Shown: positions 1-7,935 of the stretch, one piece after another | Layout: each line of letters begins with the position of its first letter | How positions within the stretch are numbered: position 1 is the first letter of the stretch | DNA from: Candidatus Melainabacteria bacterium | GTDB taxonomy: Bacteria; Cyanobacteriota; Vampirovibrionia; Gastranaerophilales; Gastranaerophilaceae | Direction: 5' to 3' | Length of the DNA: 24,888 nucleotides | Assembly (NCBI GenBank): GCA_003258725.1 | Contig: QHMG01000018.1 | Coordinates: 1 to 24,888, forward strand | Notes under the pieces: generated by a model | What the model saw: the letters and a program-made list of their open reading frames with translations, nothing else | What the model was told of the DNA's origin: nothing | The model's database searches: none | Program-made: the position numbers and the translations under genes

Positions 1-67
1 TCAATTCTACTGAAGACAAACGTGATGTGATTGTTAATAGTCTTGCTTGTGATGCTGCTAATCCCAT
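1..67 (-). CDS. 5' end of unidentified gene, N-terminus MGLAASQARLLTITSRLSSV
   Basis: Read on the minus strand from an ATG at 65-67, the sequence stays open for 22 codons to the window edge, giving an N-terminus that begins MGLAASQARLLTITSRLSSV. An AAGGA lies about 10 bases upstream of the ATG and could be its ribosome binding site. The start lies beyond the terminator that closes the neighbouring minus-strand operon, so the gene should have its own promoter in 68-245. I have a memory, which I cannot verify here, of this N-terminal style in hypothetical proteins of gut Melainabacteria. No function can be assigned from 22 residues. The clean frame, start and binding site make a real gene likely. 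Confidence 0.6.
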   Translation of the reverse strand, partial: MGLAASQARLLTITSRLSSVEL

Positions 68-245
68 AATTACACATTCCTTTTTTGCTACCTACATGTC
101 ATGTAACGGTACGCTTTAACACAAACTTTAGTACATGTTAAGTTTTTGTAACAATATGAGATGTGAAACAACTTTAGAAAGATATTAAGGACATATCTAT
201 TCCCTATAATTCACCTTTTTAGATTTAATACTATAAGTTATAAAA

Positions 246-275
246 AACGAGAGGTTACTTACGCAACCTCTCGTT
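246..275 (-). terminator. intrinsic terminator closing the murA-mfd-foldase operon
   Basis: An 11-bp perfect inverted repeat, AACGAGAGGTT (246-256) and AACCTCTCGTT (265-275), encloses an 8-base loop. Read on minus it is followed by a T-rich tract (bases 247-241). It lies 20 bases past the stop codon of the lipoprotein foldase gene. Confidence 0.85.
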
Positions 276-294
276 ATAATTTTGAAATTATAAA

Positions 295-1464
295 TTATTT
301 CTTATCTGGAACTGCAACAGGTGTTGCTGAATGATTTGCAGCATCTACTTGTTCAGCTACATCAGAATTTTGTTTTGCCTGTTTTTTTAATGCTGATTGA
401 ATATCAGTTGGGTTGTAGTCCTTATTTACGTATTCAATTTTAGCATTTTTCTTTAGGCTTTCGATGAATTTTTCAAGTACATTAACCTTCTTTTGATTTT
501 CTAAGTACAAGATAATTTCAGGTTTAACCTTTTCAAATGAATCTTGACCTGCAGCTTTTCTATCAGTAACCATAATAATATGGTAGCCATAAGATGTTTT
601 TACGATACCGCTGATTGTATTAGGTTTCATTGAAAATGCTGCGTTTGAAAAGGCATCAACCATTTCTTTTTTTGCAAAGAAACCTAAGTCACCACCCATT
701 TTTGCAGATTCAACATCTTCTGATTTCTCTTTTGCTACTTTTGCAAATTGCGCTGGGTTCTTTTGAACTTCTGCTAAAACTGTTTGAGCTGTTTTTAACT
801 TTTCAGCCATTTGTTTTTGAATCATATCATTGATTTGAGCATCTGTTAAATCTGCGTTTTTAGCATCTGCTTTAATCAATTCTTTCATTTCTTCTGGGTT
901 AGCTGCAATCAAAATATGTGAAGCTCTAACTTTGTCTGGATATTTGAATTTATCAATATTTTGGTTGTAATATTTTTTAGCATCAGCATCTGTAACTTTA
1001 ACTTTTTCAATCATATCAACTAATTTTTTCATCTTAACTTCTTCTGTTAAGTCTCTTTTAAATTCAGCTAAAGTAACACCATTTTGTTTTAAAATTTCAT
1101 TGAATTTAGCCTTTGAACCAACTTTTTCAATCATATTTTGAAGTTCTTTATCTGTATCTGCTTTAGTTACAGTGATATGACGTTTTTCCATTTCTTCATT
1201 TACTAAAGAACGAATAATTAATTCACTAACAACTCTGTCTTTAATCATCAAGTACATAAAGCTTTGTTTATCTACGTTTTTCTTGTTCAAGCCAAACATT
1301 TGTAACCCTGGGTTGTTAATTGTTTGGTTGAATAGTTTATCATAGTCAGCTTGAGTAATAACTTTGTCATTAACCTTTACGATTACATCATTATTTTTTA
1401 ATGAGCAACCTGTAAACAATAACGCTGAAAATAATAAAATCGCCAATAATTTAATTGATTTCAT
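295..1464 (-). CDS. parvulin-type peptidyl-prolyl isomerase lipoprotein (PrsA/SurA-like foldase)
   Basis: Predicted 389-residue exported foldase that isomerises prolyl bonds in secreted or outer-membrane proteins. The N-terminus is a lipoprotein signal with lipobox LFTGC and lipidation site Cys20. Residues about 25-165 match the SurA/PrsA N-terminal chaperone region. Residues about 178-302 are a rotamase (PpiC) domain, with the strand KVRASHILI, the GGDLGFF motif near 257-263 and YGYHIIMV near 292-299. Between the first strand and the rest of the rotamase is an unusually long charged helical insert (about 189-224). The tail from about 345 is hydrophilic and probably disordered. The start has an AAGGAG site 6 bases upstream, embedded in the last codons of mfd, whose stop is 13 bases before this ATG. 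It is the last gene of the operon. Whether it acts more like PrsA or SurA cannot be told from sequence alone. Confidence 0.85.
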   Translation of the reverse strand: MKSIKLLAILLFSALLFTGCSLKNNDVIVKVNDKVITQADYDKLFNQTINNPGLQMFGLNKKNVDKQSFMYLMIKDRVVSELIIRSLVNEEMEKRHITVTKADTDKELQNMIEKVGSKAKFNEILKQNGVTLAEFKRDLTEEVKMKKLVDMIEKVKVTDADAKKYYNQNIDKFKYPDKVRASHILIAANPEEMKELIKADAKNADLTDAQINDMIQKQMAEKLKTAQTVLAEVQKNPAQFAKVAKEKSEDVESAKMGGDLGFFAKKEMVDAFSNAAFSMKPNTISGIVKTSYGYHIIMVTDRKAAGQDSFEKVKPEIILYLENQKKVNVLEKFIESLKKNAKIEYVNKDYNPTDIQSALKKQAKQNSDVAEQVDAANHSATPVAVPDKK

Positions 1465-1477
1465 ATAGTTCTCCTTA

Positions 1478-4400
1478 TTATTTGTCTTTGTACTCGTAAC
1501 AAATTTTATTAATATAATAAAACAAATCCGTCAAAATGTTAAATATTTCATTAAAATTCATATACTTATTGTTAAGCAAAATGATAGAATTTCCCTCTGT
1601 ACAAGCCTTAGGCGCAACAGTAAACTTAATACTTTTTGTAATATTTGACGGTAATTTTGCACTAATAATTCTCCATTCTGGCATTGAATATGGAGTATAA
1701 ATTCTTATACAATCTTGTGTTTCTCTAATTACTGATATTTTTGCCTCTGTTGCAGAAAGTCTTAATTTTATCAACTTAATTAAATTTTCAACTGGTTCTG
1801 GAGATTTTGCAAATCTATCTTTCCATTCATCTACGATATAATCTAGTTCGACTGTTGATTTTACGTCAGCTAAACGTTTGTATTCAATCATCTTTTGTTC
1901 ACTTGAACCAACCCATTCATCTGGAATATATGCCGTAACATTAATATCAACAATTGTAGGAGTCACATTTTCAACTTTTTCACCTTGAATTTCGTGAATT
2001 GTATCCTCTAATAATTGACAATATGTATCAAAACCAACATTTATCATGTGTCCATGTTGTTTTGTACCTAACAAGTTACCTACACCACGAATTTCTACAT
2101 CTCTTAATGCGATTTGATACCCACTACCGAGTGTTGTAAACTCTTTAATTGCCTTCAATCGTTTTGTAGCTTCTTCTGTTAAATTTTTGTTATGCTTATA
2201 AAAACAATAGCAGTAGGCTTGTTTTTCACAACGACCAACACGACCTCGCAATTGATACAATTGAGCTAAACCAAATTTATCTGCATCATGTATAATTATA
2301 GTATTTGCATTTGGAATATCTAAACCTGACTCAATAATAGTAGTTGAAAGCAATACGTCATATTCATAGTTTGCAAAATCTACCATAACCTTTTCAAGTT
2401 CTGCCTCATTCATTTTGCCATGTCCAACACAAATTCTAGCATTAGGAACTATTTTTTGAAGATGAAGTTTAAATTCTTCAATAGTTTCAACTCTATTATA
2501 AAGATAAAAAACTTGTCCTTCTCTATCCAATTCGTGTACGATTGCGTTTCTTATTGCCGTATCATTTTCTTCTCCTACAAAGGTTTTAACAGGAAGTCTA
2601 TTCTTTGGCGGAGTATTAATTATAGACATGTCTTTTATGCCAGATAAAGACATATAAAGAGTTCTAGGAATTGGAGTTGCCGACATTGAAACAATATCAA
2701 TATTTTCACGCAATTGCTTCAATTTTTCTTTATGACGAACTCCAAATCTATGTTCCTCGTCTATAACAAGTAAACCTAAATCCTTAAACTGAATACCATC
2801 TTGAAGTAACCTATGTGTACCAATTACGACATCACATTCGCCTAACGCCATTCTCTTTAATGTTTCTCTTTGCTCTTTTGCGCTTCTAAAACGACACAAC
2901 AAGTCAACATTCATTGCAAATGGTTTAAATCGTTCGGAAATCGTTTGATAATGCTGAAGAGCTAAAATAGTTGTTGGTACAATTACTGCAACTTGCTTGC
3001 CTGAAGTTATTGCCTTAAATATTGCACGCATCGCAACTTCTGTTTTACCAAATCCAACATCACCGCAAATTAATCTATCCATTGGATTTTCAGATTCCAT
3101 ATCTCGTTTAACATCTTCAATTGCACGCATTTGATCTGGAGTTTCAACATACTCAAAGGCTTCCTCCATTTCTATTTGCCAATTTGAATCTGCATCAAAC
3201 TGAATGCCCTTACGCATTTTACGCTTTGCATAAAGACGTAACAAATCATAAGCAATAGTTTCAACAGCTTTTTTAACTTTATTTTTAGTATTCTCCCAAT
3301 CATTACCACCCATTCGTGATAATTTAGGTTTTACAGAACCAGACCCCCTATAACGGCACAACAAGTTAATTTGCTCTGCTGGAATATGTAATTTGTCTTT
3401 TCCTGCGTATTCAATCGTTAAGTAGTCCTTTAGTTGACCGTCGATTTCTTGTTGCGTTAATCCTTGATAAATTCCAACCCCATGAATTGTATGAACAACG
3501 TACTCTCCAGCTTGAATATCATTTATACTTTCGATATATTCAGCCTTTTCTTTATAATAATTTTTCTTTGAAGAAGTAATTTCTTTTGAGCGCTTATTAA
3601 ATAACTCTCTATCCGTCAACAATAAAAACTTACATTCATCTGAAATTGTACCAAACGAAGTTAAACTTTCTAAAAAAGTACAGTCAAAAATTTCATTTTC
3701 AGCTAAAATTTCTCTGACTCTTTCTGGATAATCAGTAGAGATTAAAACCTTATAAGACTCATACTCTTTAATATATTTGGTAATTTCAGCAATATTTGCA
3801 TTAAAATTTTTAACAGGTTGAGCATCAAATTCAATAACATCTTCAAATTCACTGTCAATAAAGTTGTTCATTCCAATTTTAACAAATGGCGCAATCAGTT
3901 GAATAAAATCTTCATATAATATATGATTTTTATCCTTTAACTCATAATTTAGAGCTAATTTTAAGTTTTCTGCCTCCTGATTTGTATAACTTTCATCTAA
4001 GAATTGATATTTTGAGTAAATTTCACTAGCTTCATCAAATATAATTATATAGTCTTTAAAATAATCAAAAATACTTATTAATTTATCATTAAAGTAAGAT
4101 TGATAAACCTCAATACCTTCAAAATAATTATCCTCTTGAACCATATTCAAAAGTTCTTTCGGCATTTTAACATTTTCGTTTGAAATAAATTTGTAAATAG
4201 GTAAAATAGTAGCTTTTTCAATCTTTTTAATAGATTTTTGAGTTTCATTATTAAACAATCTTATATCAACAATCTCATCACCCCATAACTCAATTCGCAC
4301 AGGGTATTCCTCTAAAGAAAAAATGTCAATAATATCACCACGAATAGAAAATTCCCCAACATCAGAAACCATTACTGAACGCTTATAGCCAAATTCTACA

Positions 4401-4837
4401 AGTTTTTTAGCCAAAGTTTGGATATCTAAATTTTCATTCAATTTTATCTCAATAGCATTTTGTTTAAAGAATTTTTCTTCTGGAAATTTTTCAAGCAAAG
4501 TTTTTATTGGTGTAAACACAATTTTGGGTTTGCTTCGTAGGATTTCAACTTGTTTTGCATATTCATATTTGTTTGAATTTACACCTTCATACATAGAAAT
4601 AGTTTGAAAAGGCAACAACACAGAAGATTTAGCAAAAACTTTTTTATAATCAGATTGATACTTCAAAGCACTTTGCTCATTTGAAGTTACAAACAAAATC
4701 TTTTTACCAGAAAATTCGGCAATTTTGTCTAACAAAATCAATCTAAAAAAAGACGTTAATCCACTTACAGCAAAGGATTTTTTCTTTGCTATATAGTTTC
4801 GTAGACGAGAAAAAGTTTTGCAGTCAAAATTTAACAT
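1478..4837 (-). CDS. mfd: transcription-repair coupling factor Mfd
   Basis: Mfd is an ATP-driven DNA translocase. It removes RNA polymerase stalled at lesions and recruits the UvrA/B excision machinery. The 1119 residues are near the usual family length. In order: a UvrB-like N-terminal module (about 20-330), a CarD-like RNA-polymerase interaction domain (about 440-495, with VVHTIHGVGIYQG), a RecG-type helicase core and a C-terminal TRCF domain (about 1000-1100). Helicase motifs seen are Walker A GDVGFGKTE (592-600), DEEH (693-696), SATPIPRTL (719-727) and the late QLRGRVGR motif. Its ATG shares one base with the stop of the preceding small gene (TAATG), so translation is probably coupled; the site upstream of it is weak. 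The placement between murA and a secretion foldase is not one I know as conserved. Confidence 0.97.
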   Translation of the reverse strand: MLNFDCKTFSRLRNYIAKKKSFAVSGLTSFFRLILLDKIAEFSGKKILFVTSNEQSALKYQSDYKKVFAKSSVLLPFQTISMYEGVNSNKYEYAKQVEILRSKPKIVFTPIKTLLEKFPEEKFFKQNAIEIKLNENLDIQTLAKKLVEFGYKRSVMVSDVGEFSIRGDIIDIFSLEEYPVRIELWGDEIVDIRLFNNETQKSIKKIEKATILPIYKFISNENVKMPKELLNMVQEDNYFEGIEVYQSYFNDKLISIFDYFKDYIIIFDEASEIYSKYQFLDESYTNQEAENLKLALNYELKDKNHILYEDFIQLIAPFVKIGMNNFIDSEFEDVIEFDAQPVKNFNANIAEITKYIKEYESYKVLISTDYPERVREILAENEIFDCTFLESLTSFGTISDECKFLLLTDRELFNKRSKEITSSKKNYYKEKAEYIESINDIQAGEYVVHTIHGVGIYQGLTQQEIDGQLKDYLTIEYAGKDKLHIPAEQINLLCRYRGSGSVKPKLSRMGGNDWENTKNKVKKAVETIAYDLLRLYAKRKMRKGIQFDADSNWQIEMEEAFEYVETPDQMRAIEDVKRDMESENPMDRLICGDVGFGKTEVAMRAIFKAITSGKQVAVIVPTTILALQHYQTISERFKPFAMNVDLLCRFRSAKEQRETLKRMALGECDVVIGTHRLLQDGIQFKDLGLLVIDEEHRFGVRHKEKLKQLRENIDIVSMSATPIPRTLYMSLSGIKDMSIINTPPKNRLPVKTFVGEENDTAIRNAIVHELDREGQVFYLYNRVETIEEFKLHLQKIVPNARICVGHGKMNEAELEKVMVDFANYEYDVLLSTTIIESGLDIPNANTIIIHDADKFGLAQLYQLRGRVGRCEKQAYCYCFYKHNKNLTEEATKRLKAIKEFTTLGSGYQIALRDVEIRGVGNLLGTKQHGHMINVGFDTYCQLLEDTIHEIQGEKVENVTPTIVDINVTAYIPDEWVGSSEQKMIEYKRLADVKSTVELDYIVDEWKDRFAKSPEPVENLIKLIKLRLSATEAKISVIRETQDCIRIYTPYSMPEWRIISAKLPSNITKSIKFTVAPKACTEGNSIILLNNKYMNFNEIFNILTDLFYYINKICYEYKDK

Positions 4838-5172
4838 TATTCTTTAAGATTTGGGCTTTGATAATCAACCCCGATATCTTTCAATGCGTTTATAAAGTGT
4901 TCCGCACAAGCCTTTTGAACATCAGGCGGAACAACTCTTAAAAGTTCAATTGTTTTTGAAATAACAGGGTCTTTATCGTACCAACGATTACCATTCACAG
5001 GTTTTACCATTGCATAAAATTTATCAATGGCTTCCTTTGAAACCTTTTCTTCAATCTTCTTCAAAAAAACTTCTGCTTGAGCTCTCAACTCGTCTTGGTA
5101 ATTTTTTAATAACTCAACAACTTCCAATAAAAGGGGATCATGTTCATACCAACGTCTATATGCAGGCTTCAT
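4837..5172 (-). CDS. small protein with two RWY..DP repeats, function unknown
   Basis: Predicted 111 residues starting MKPAYRRWYEHDP. A longer start at 5211 is possible, but the ATG at 5170-5172 is preceded by a near-perfect AAGGAGGT at 5177-5184, so I place it there. The protein is two copies of one unit: R-W-Y-E-H-D-P followed by a VVELL helix and an AEVFL helix, then R-W-Y-D-K-D-P with TIELL and AEHFI. There is no signal peptide or membrane segment, so it is probably cytosolic and mostly helical. The gene overlaps the end of murA by 17 bases and shares one base with the mfd start, which argues for co-translation and a real product. I do not recognise a named family. A role beside MurA or Mfd is only suggested by position. 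Confidence 0.8.
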   Translation of the reverse strand: MKPAYRRWYEHDPLLLEVVELLKNYQDELRAQAEVFLKKIEEKVSKEAIDKFYAMVKPVNGNRWYDKDPVISKTIELLRVVPPDVQKACAEHFINALKDIGVDYQSPNLKE

Positions 5173-6475
5173 CAAGACCTCCTTGAACTGTATCTGCTGA
5201 TACACGTTCAATCTTGCCTCCTAAGGCTCTAATTTTATCTTCAAAGTTTTCATAACCTCTATCAATATGGTGCAAGTTTTCTACTTCTGATGTTCCTTCT
5301 GCCATTAATGCTGCAATTACCAATGATGCACCAGCACGCAAATCGCTTGCTGAAACAGTTGCGCCAGTTAATTTTTTAACACCTTTAATAATCGCATGGT
5401 TTCTATCTTGATGAATATCAGCACCCATACGTCTTAAGTCTGGAACTTGCATAAATCTGTTTTCATATAAACTTTCTGTAATAATACCTACTCCATTTGC
5501 AGTCGATAATAGCACCATAGCCATAGATTGCAAATCTGTAGGGAAACCTGGATATGGCTGTGTTACAAAGTTTACAGTATTTAATCTGCCTTTTGCAGAA
5601 ACTTCAATTGCAGTCGGTTCAATCAACTTGATATTAGCACCCATTTTTAACAATTTGTTGTTAAAGAAAGTTAAATGAGCTGGAAATATATTTTTAATGA
5701 TTGCAGAACCTCGAGTGGCAACAACTGCACTCATAAAAGTACCCGCTTCAATTCTGTCTGGGATTGTTGTGTATTCAATCGGGTGTAAATCTTCTTGTGT
5801 AACACCGTTGATAACAATATCTGATGTACCAGCACCAACAATATCAGCACCCATTGCATTTAAGAAGTTTGCTAAATCAATAATTTCAGGTTCTCTTGCT
5901 GCATTTTGAATTTTTGTAGAACCTTCTGCCAAAATAGAAGCAAGCATGATATTTTCAGTTGCACCAACAGAAGGAATATCTAAATAAATTTCAGCACCTT
6001 CTAGCTTTGTCGCTTTGGCATGCACATAACCATTTTCAATTTTAATATCTGCACCTAGAGCTTCTAAGCCTTTAATATGGAAGTCAACACGACGTTCGCC
6101 AATTGCACAACCTCCAGGAAGTGCTACTATTGCTTCTTTACAACGAGAAACCAAAGCACCTAAAATAATGAAAGATGCTCTCATTTTGCTAACTAACTCA
6201 TATTTAGCAGTAACACTTGTAATATCAGTAGCATCAATAGTTACAGTTTTGTTGATTTTATCATAATGTGTCTTTGTACCCAACTGCTCTATTACATTAA
6301 GCATAATCTCAACGTCTGTTAAATCTGGCACATTGTGAATTAAAGTTTCACCTTTCGCCAAAATAGCAGCAGCCATAAGTTTAAGTACGGCATTCTTTGC
6401 CCCACCAATACTTACTTCGCCTTTAAGGGGGGTACCACCTGTAATTATATATTTGTCATCTGAATTCTTAATCAT
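5156..6475 (-). CDS. murA: UDP-N-acetylglucosamine 1-carboxyvinyltransferase MurA
   Basis: MurA transfers enolpyruvate from PEP to UDP-GlcNAc, the first committed step of peptidoglycan synthesis in the cytosol. The 439 residues are slightly longer than the usual 420. The N-terminal GGAKNA holds the conserved Lys27. The mobile loop reads ALPGGCAIGERRVD, with catalytic Cys123 (equivalent to E. coli Cys115), so the enzyme should be of the fosfomycin-sensitive Cys type rather than the Cys-to-Asp variant. The C-terminal RAGASLVIAALMAEG motif is present. A promoter-like sequence lies about 15 bases before the start, between enolase and this gene. The ribosome site is weak (GAAGAAA). First gene of the murA / repeat protein / mfd / foldase operon; its last 17 bases are shared with the next gene. 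Confidence 0.97.
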   Translation of the reverse strand: MIKNSDDKYIITGGTPLKGEVSIGGAKNAVLKLMAAAILAKGETLIHNVPDLTDVEIMLNVIEQLGTKTHYDKINKTVTIDATDITSVTAKYELVSKMRASFIILGALVSRCKEAIVALPGGCAIGERRVDFHIKGLEALGADIKIENGYVHAKATKLEGAEIYLDIPSVGATENIMLASILAEGSTKIQNAAREPEIIDLANFLNAMGADIVGAGTSDIVINGVTQEDLHPIEYTTIPDRIEAGTFMSAVVATRGSAIIKNIFPAHLTFFNNKLLKMGANIKLIEPTAIEVSAKGRLNTVNFVTQPYPGFPTDLQSMAMVLLSTANGVGIITESLYENRFMQVPDLRRMGADIHQDRNHAIIKGVKKLTGATVSASDLRAGASLVIAALMAEGTSEVENLHHIDRGYENFEDKIRALGGKIERVSADTVQGGLDEACI

Positions 6476-6490
6476 AATATTTCTTCATTT

Positions 6491-6519
6491 ATAATACAAC
6501 TTAATAGAAAATCTGTAAA
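6491..6519 (-). promoter_or_regulatory. murA: predicted sigma-70-type promoter of the murA operon
   Basis: On minus, -35 TTTACA (6514-6519) and -10 TATTAT (6491-6496) are separated by 17 bases, each matching 5 of 6 consensus bases. It sits in the 52-base gap between the enolase stop and the murA start, giving a short leader of about 10 bases. Confidence 0.6.
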
Positions 6520-6527
6520 GACTCTAA

Positions 6528-7823
6528 CTAATCATTAAAAGTTCTGTGACCGCTAAAAGCCTTTATTCCTAAGTATTTTGCAGACATTCCAAGTTCTTGT
6601 TCTATTCTAATTAATTGGTTGTATTTTGCCATTCTGTCAGAGCGTGATGCCGAGCCTGATTTTATTTGTCCACAATTTGTAGCTACCGCTAAATCTGCAA
6701 TAAATGTGTCTTCGGTTTCACCAGAGCGGTGAGATGCAATTGCTGTATAACCTGCAGAATGAGCCATTTCTATTGCAGCTAATGTTTCAGTTAATGTACC
6801 AATTTGGTTCACTTTAATCAAAATTGAATTTGCAATTCTTCTTAAAATACCTTCTTGAAGTCGTTTTGTGTTAGTTACGAACAAGTCATCACCAACTAAC
6901 TGACATTTATGACCGATTTTTTGAGTTAACAATCTCCAACCTTCCCAATCTTCTTCCGCCATACCGTCTTCGATAGAAATAATTGGGTATTTATCTACTA
7001 AATCTGACAAGAATTGAACCATTTCTTCTCTTGTTAAAATTTTACCTTCGCCAGCTAAAGTGTATTTTCCATCTTCATAGAATTCACTCGAAGCTAAGTC
7101 TATACAAATTTTAACATCATCTGTTGTATAACCACCTTGTTCAATTGCTTGAATAATCATTTCAATAGCTTCTTCGTTTGAGGCTATGCTTGGTGCAAAA
7201 CCACCTTCATCGCCAACTGAAGTTGCATATTCCTTATCTTGAAGGATATGTTTTAATGTATAAAAAATTTCTGACCCCATTCTAACGGCGTCTTCAAACG
7301 AGCCTGCGCCAACTGGGGCAATCATAAATTCTTGAAAATCAATGTTGTTATCAGCATGTACACCACCGTTAATAATATTCATCATTGGAACGGGTAATGT
7401 TATTGCTGAAATACCACCTAAATATCTGTAAAGTGGCATTTTATATGCTAACGACGCAGCTTTTGCAACTGCTAACGAAACGCCTAAAATAGCGTTAGCG
7501 CCTAATCTTGATTTATTATCAGTACCATCTAATTCCAACATCAATTTGTCAATATTATATTGGTTTGATGCATCTTCACCAATTAATTCTGGTGCAATGA
7601 TGTTATTAACATTATTTACAGCCTTAGTGACACCTTTACCGCCAAATCTTGACTTGTCATTATCACGTAATTCAATAGCTTCATATATGCCAGTTGAAGC
7701 CCCTGAAGGAACAGCGGCTCTACCAACAACCCCAGAAGCTAACCTTACATCAACTTCTACGGTTGGATTACCACGTGAATCTAAAATTTGTCTAGCTACA
7801 ATGTCTTCAATTAATGTTGGCAT
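6528..7823 (-). CDS. eno: enolase
   Basis: Enolase interconverts 2-phosphoglycerate and phosphoenolpyruvate in glycolysis. I take the start at the ATG at 7821-7823 (431 residues, MPTLIEDI), because the upstream in-frame TTG overlaps the GGAGA ribosome binding site. Family motifs are complete: NNIDFQEFMIAP with the general-acid Glu near 165, GDEGGFAP with Glu near 206, metal ligands Asp242 (CIDLASSEF), Glu285 (SIEDGM) and Asp312 (GDDLF), and the signature ILIKVNQIGTLTET with catalytic Lys337. SHRSGETED and a second substrate lysine near 388 follow. The usual AP-C before RSDR is replaced by S-A-S, a small variation. It diverges from glmU and has its own promoter; no terminator is visible before murA. 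Confidence 0.97.
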   Translation of the reverse strand: MPTLIEDIVARQILDSRGNPTVEVDVRLASGVVGRAAVPSGASTGIYEAIELRDNDKSRFGGKGVTKAVNNVNNIIAPELIGEDASNQYNIDKLMLELDGTDNKSRLGANAILGVSLAVAKAASLAYKMPLYRYLGGISAITLPVPMMNIINGGVHADNNIDFQEFMIAPVGAGSFEDAVRMGSEIFYTLKHILQDKEYATSVGDEGGFAPSIASNEEAIEMIIQAIEQGGYTTDDVKICIDLASSEFYEDGKYTLAGEGKILTREEMVQFLSDLVDKYPIISIEDGMAEEDWEGWRLLTQKIGHKCQLVGDDLFVTNTKRLQEGILRRIANSILIKVNQIGTLTETLAAIEMAHSAGYTAIASHRSGETEDTFIADLAVATNCGQIKSGSASRSDRMAKYNQLIRIEQELGMSAKYLGIKAFSGHRTFND

Positions 7824-7854
7824 GATTTTCTCCAAAATTTATAATTACATACAG

Positions 7855-7883
7855 ATTATTTCACAAAATTCATACTATTTCAA
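7855..7883 (-). promoter_or_regulatory. eno: predicted enolase promoter
   Basis: On minus, TTGAAA (7878-7883) and AATAAT (7855-7860) are separated by 17 bases, each 5 of 6 to consensus. It would give a leader of about 25 bases before the enolase ATG. Its -35 box lies within a palindrome shared with the glmU promoter. Confidence 0.6.
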
Positions 7884-7888
7884 TAGTA
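7873..7888. promoter_or_regulatory. palindrome TACTAT-TTCA-ATAGTA between divergent eno and glmU promoters
   Basis: A perfect 6-base inverted repeat with a 4-base spacer covers the -35 boxes of both divergent promoters. It is a candidate operator that could control both genes at once. Short palindromes also arise by chance in AT-rich DNA, so the regulatory reading is inference. Confidence 0.3.
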
Positions 7889-7907
7889 ACAGTGTTTATG
7901 TTATATT
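7879..7907 (+). promoter_or_regulatory. glmU: predicted glmU promoter (extended -10)
   Basis: TTCAAT (7879-7884, a poor -35), 17 bases, then TATATT (7902-7907), preceded by TGT, which makes an extended -10. The leader would be about 22 bases. The extended -10 may compensate for the poor -35. Confidence 0.4.
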
Positions 7908-7935
7908 TATTTATGAAAACATTAAGGAGTTAATC

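Noticed and set aside
94..104. ACATGTCATGT dyad upstream of the partial left gene
   Set aside because: It is a short dyad likely to occur by chance; no promoter could be placed around it.
7546..7935. N-terminal extension of GlmU
   Set aside because: It is antisense to enolase; the true family start LAAGKGTRM and a good binding site lie at 7936.
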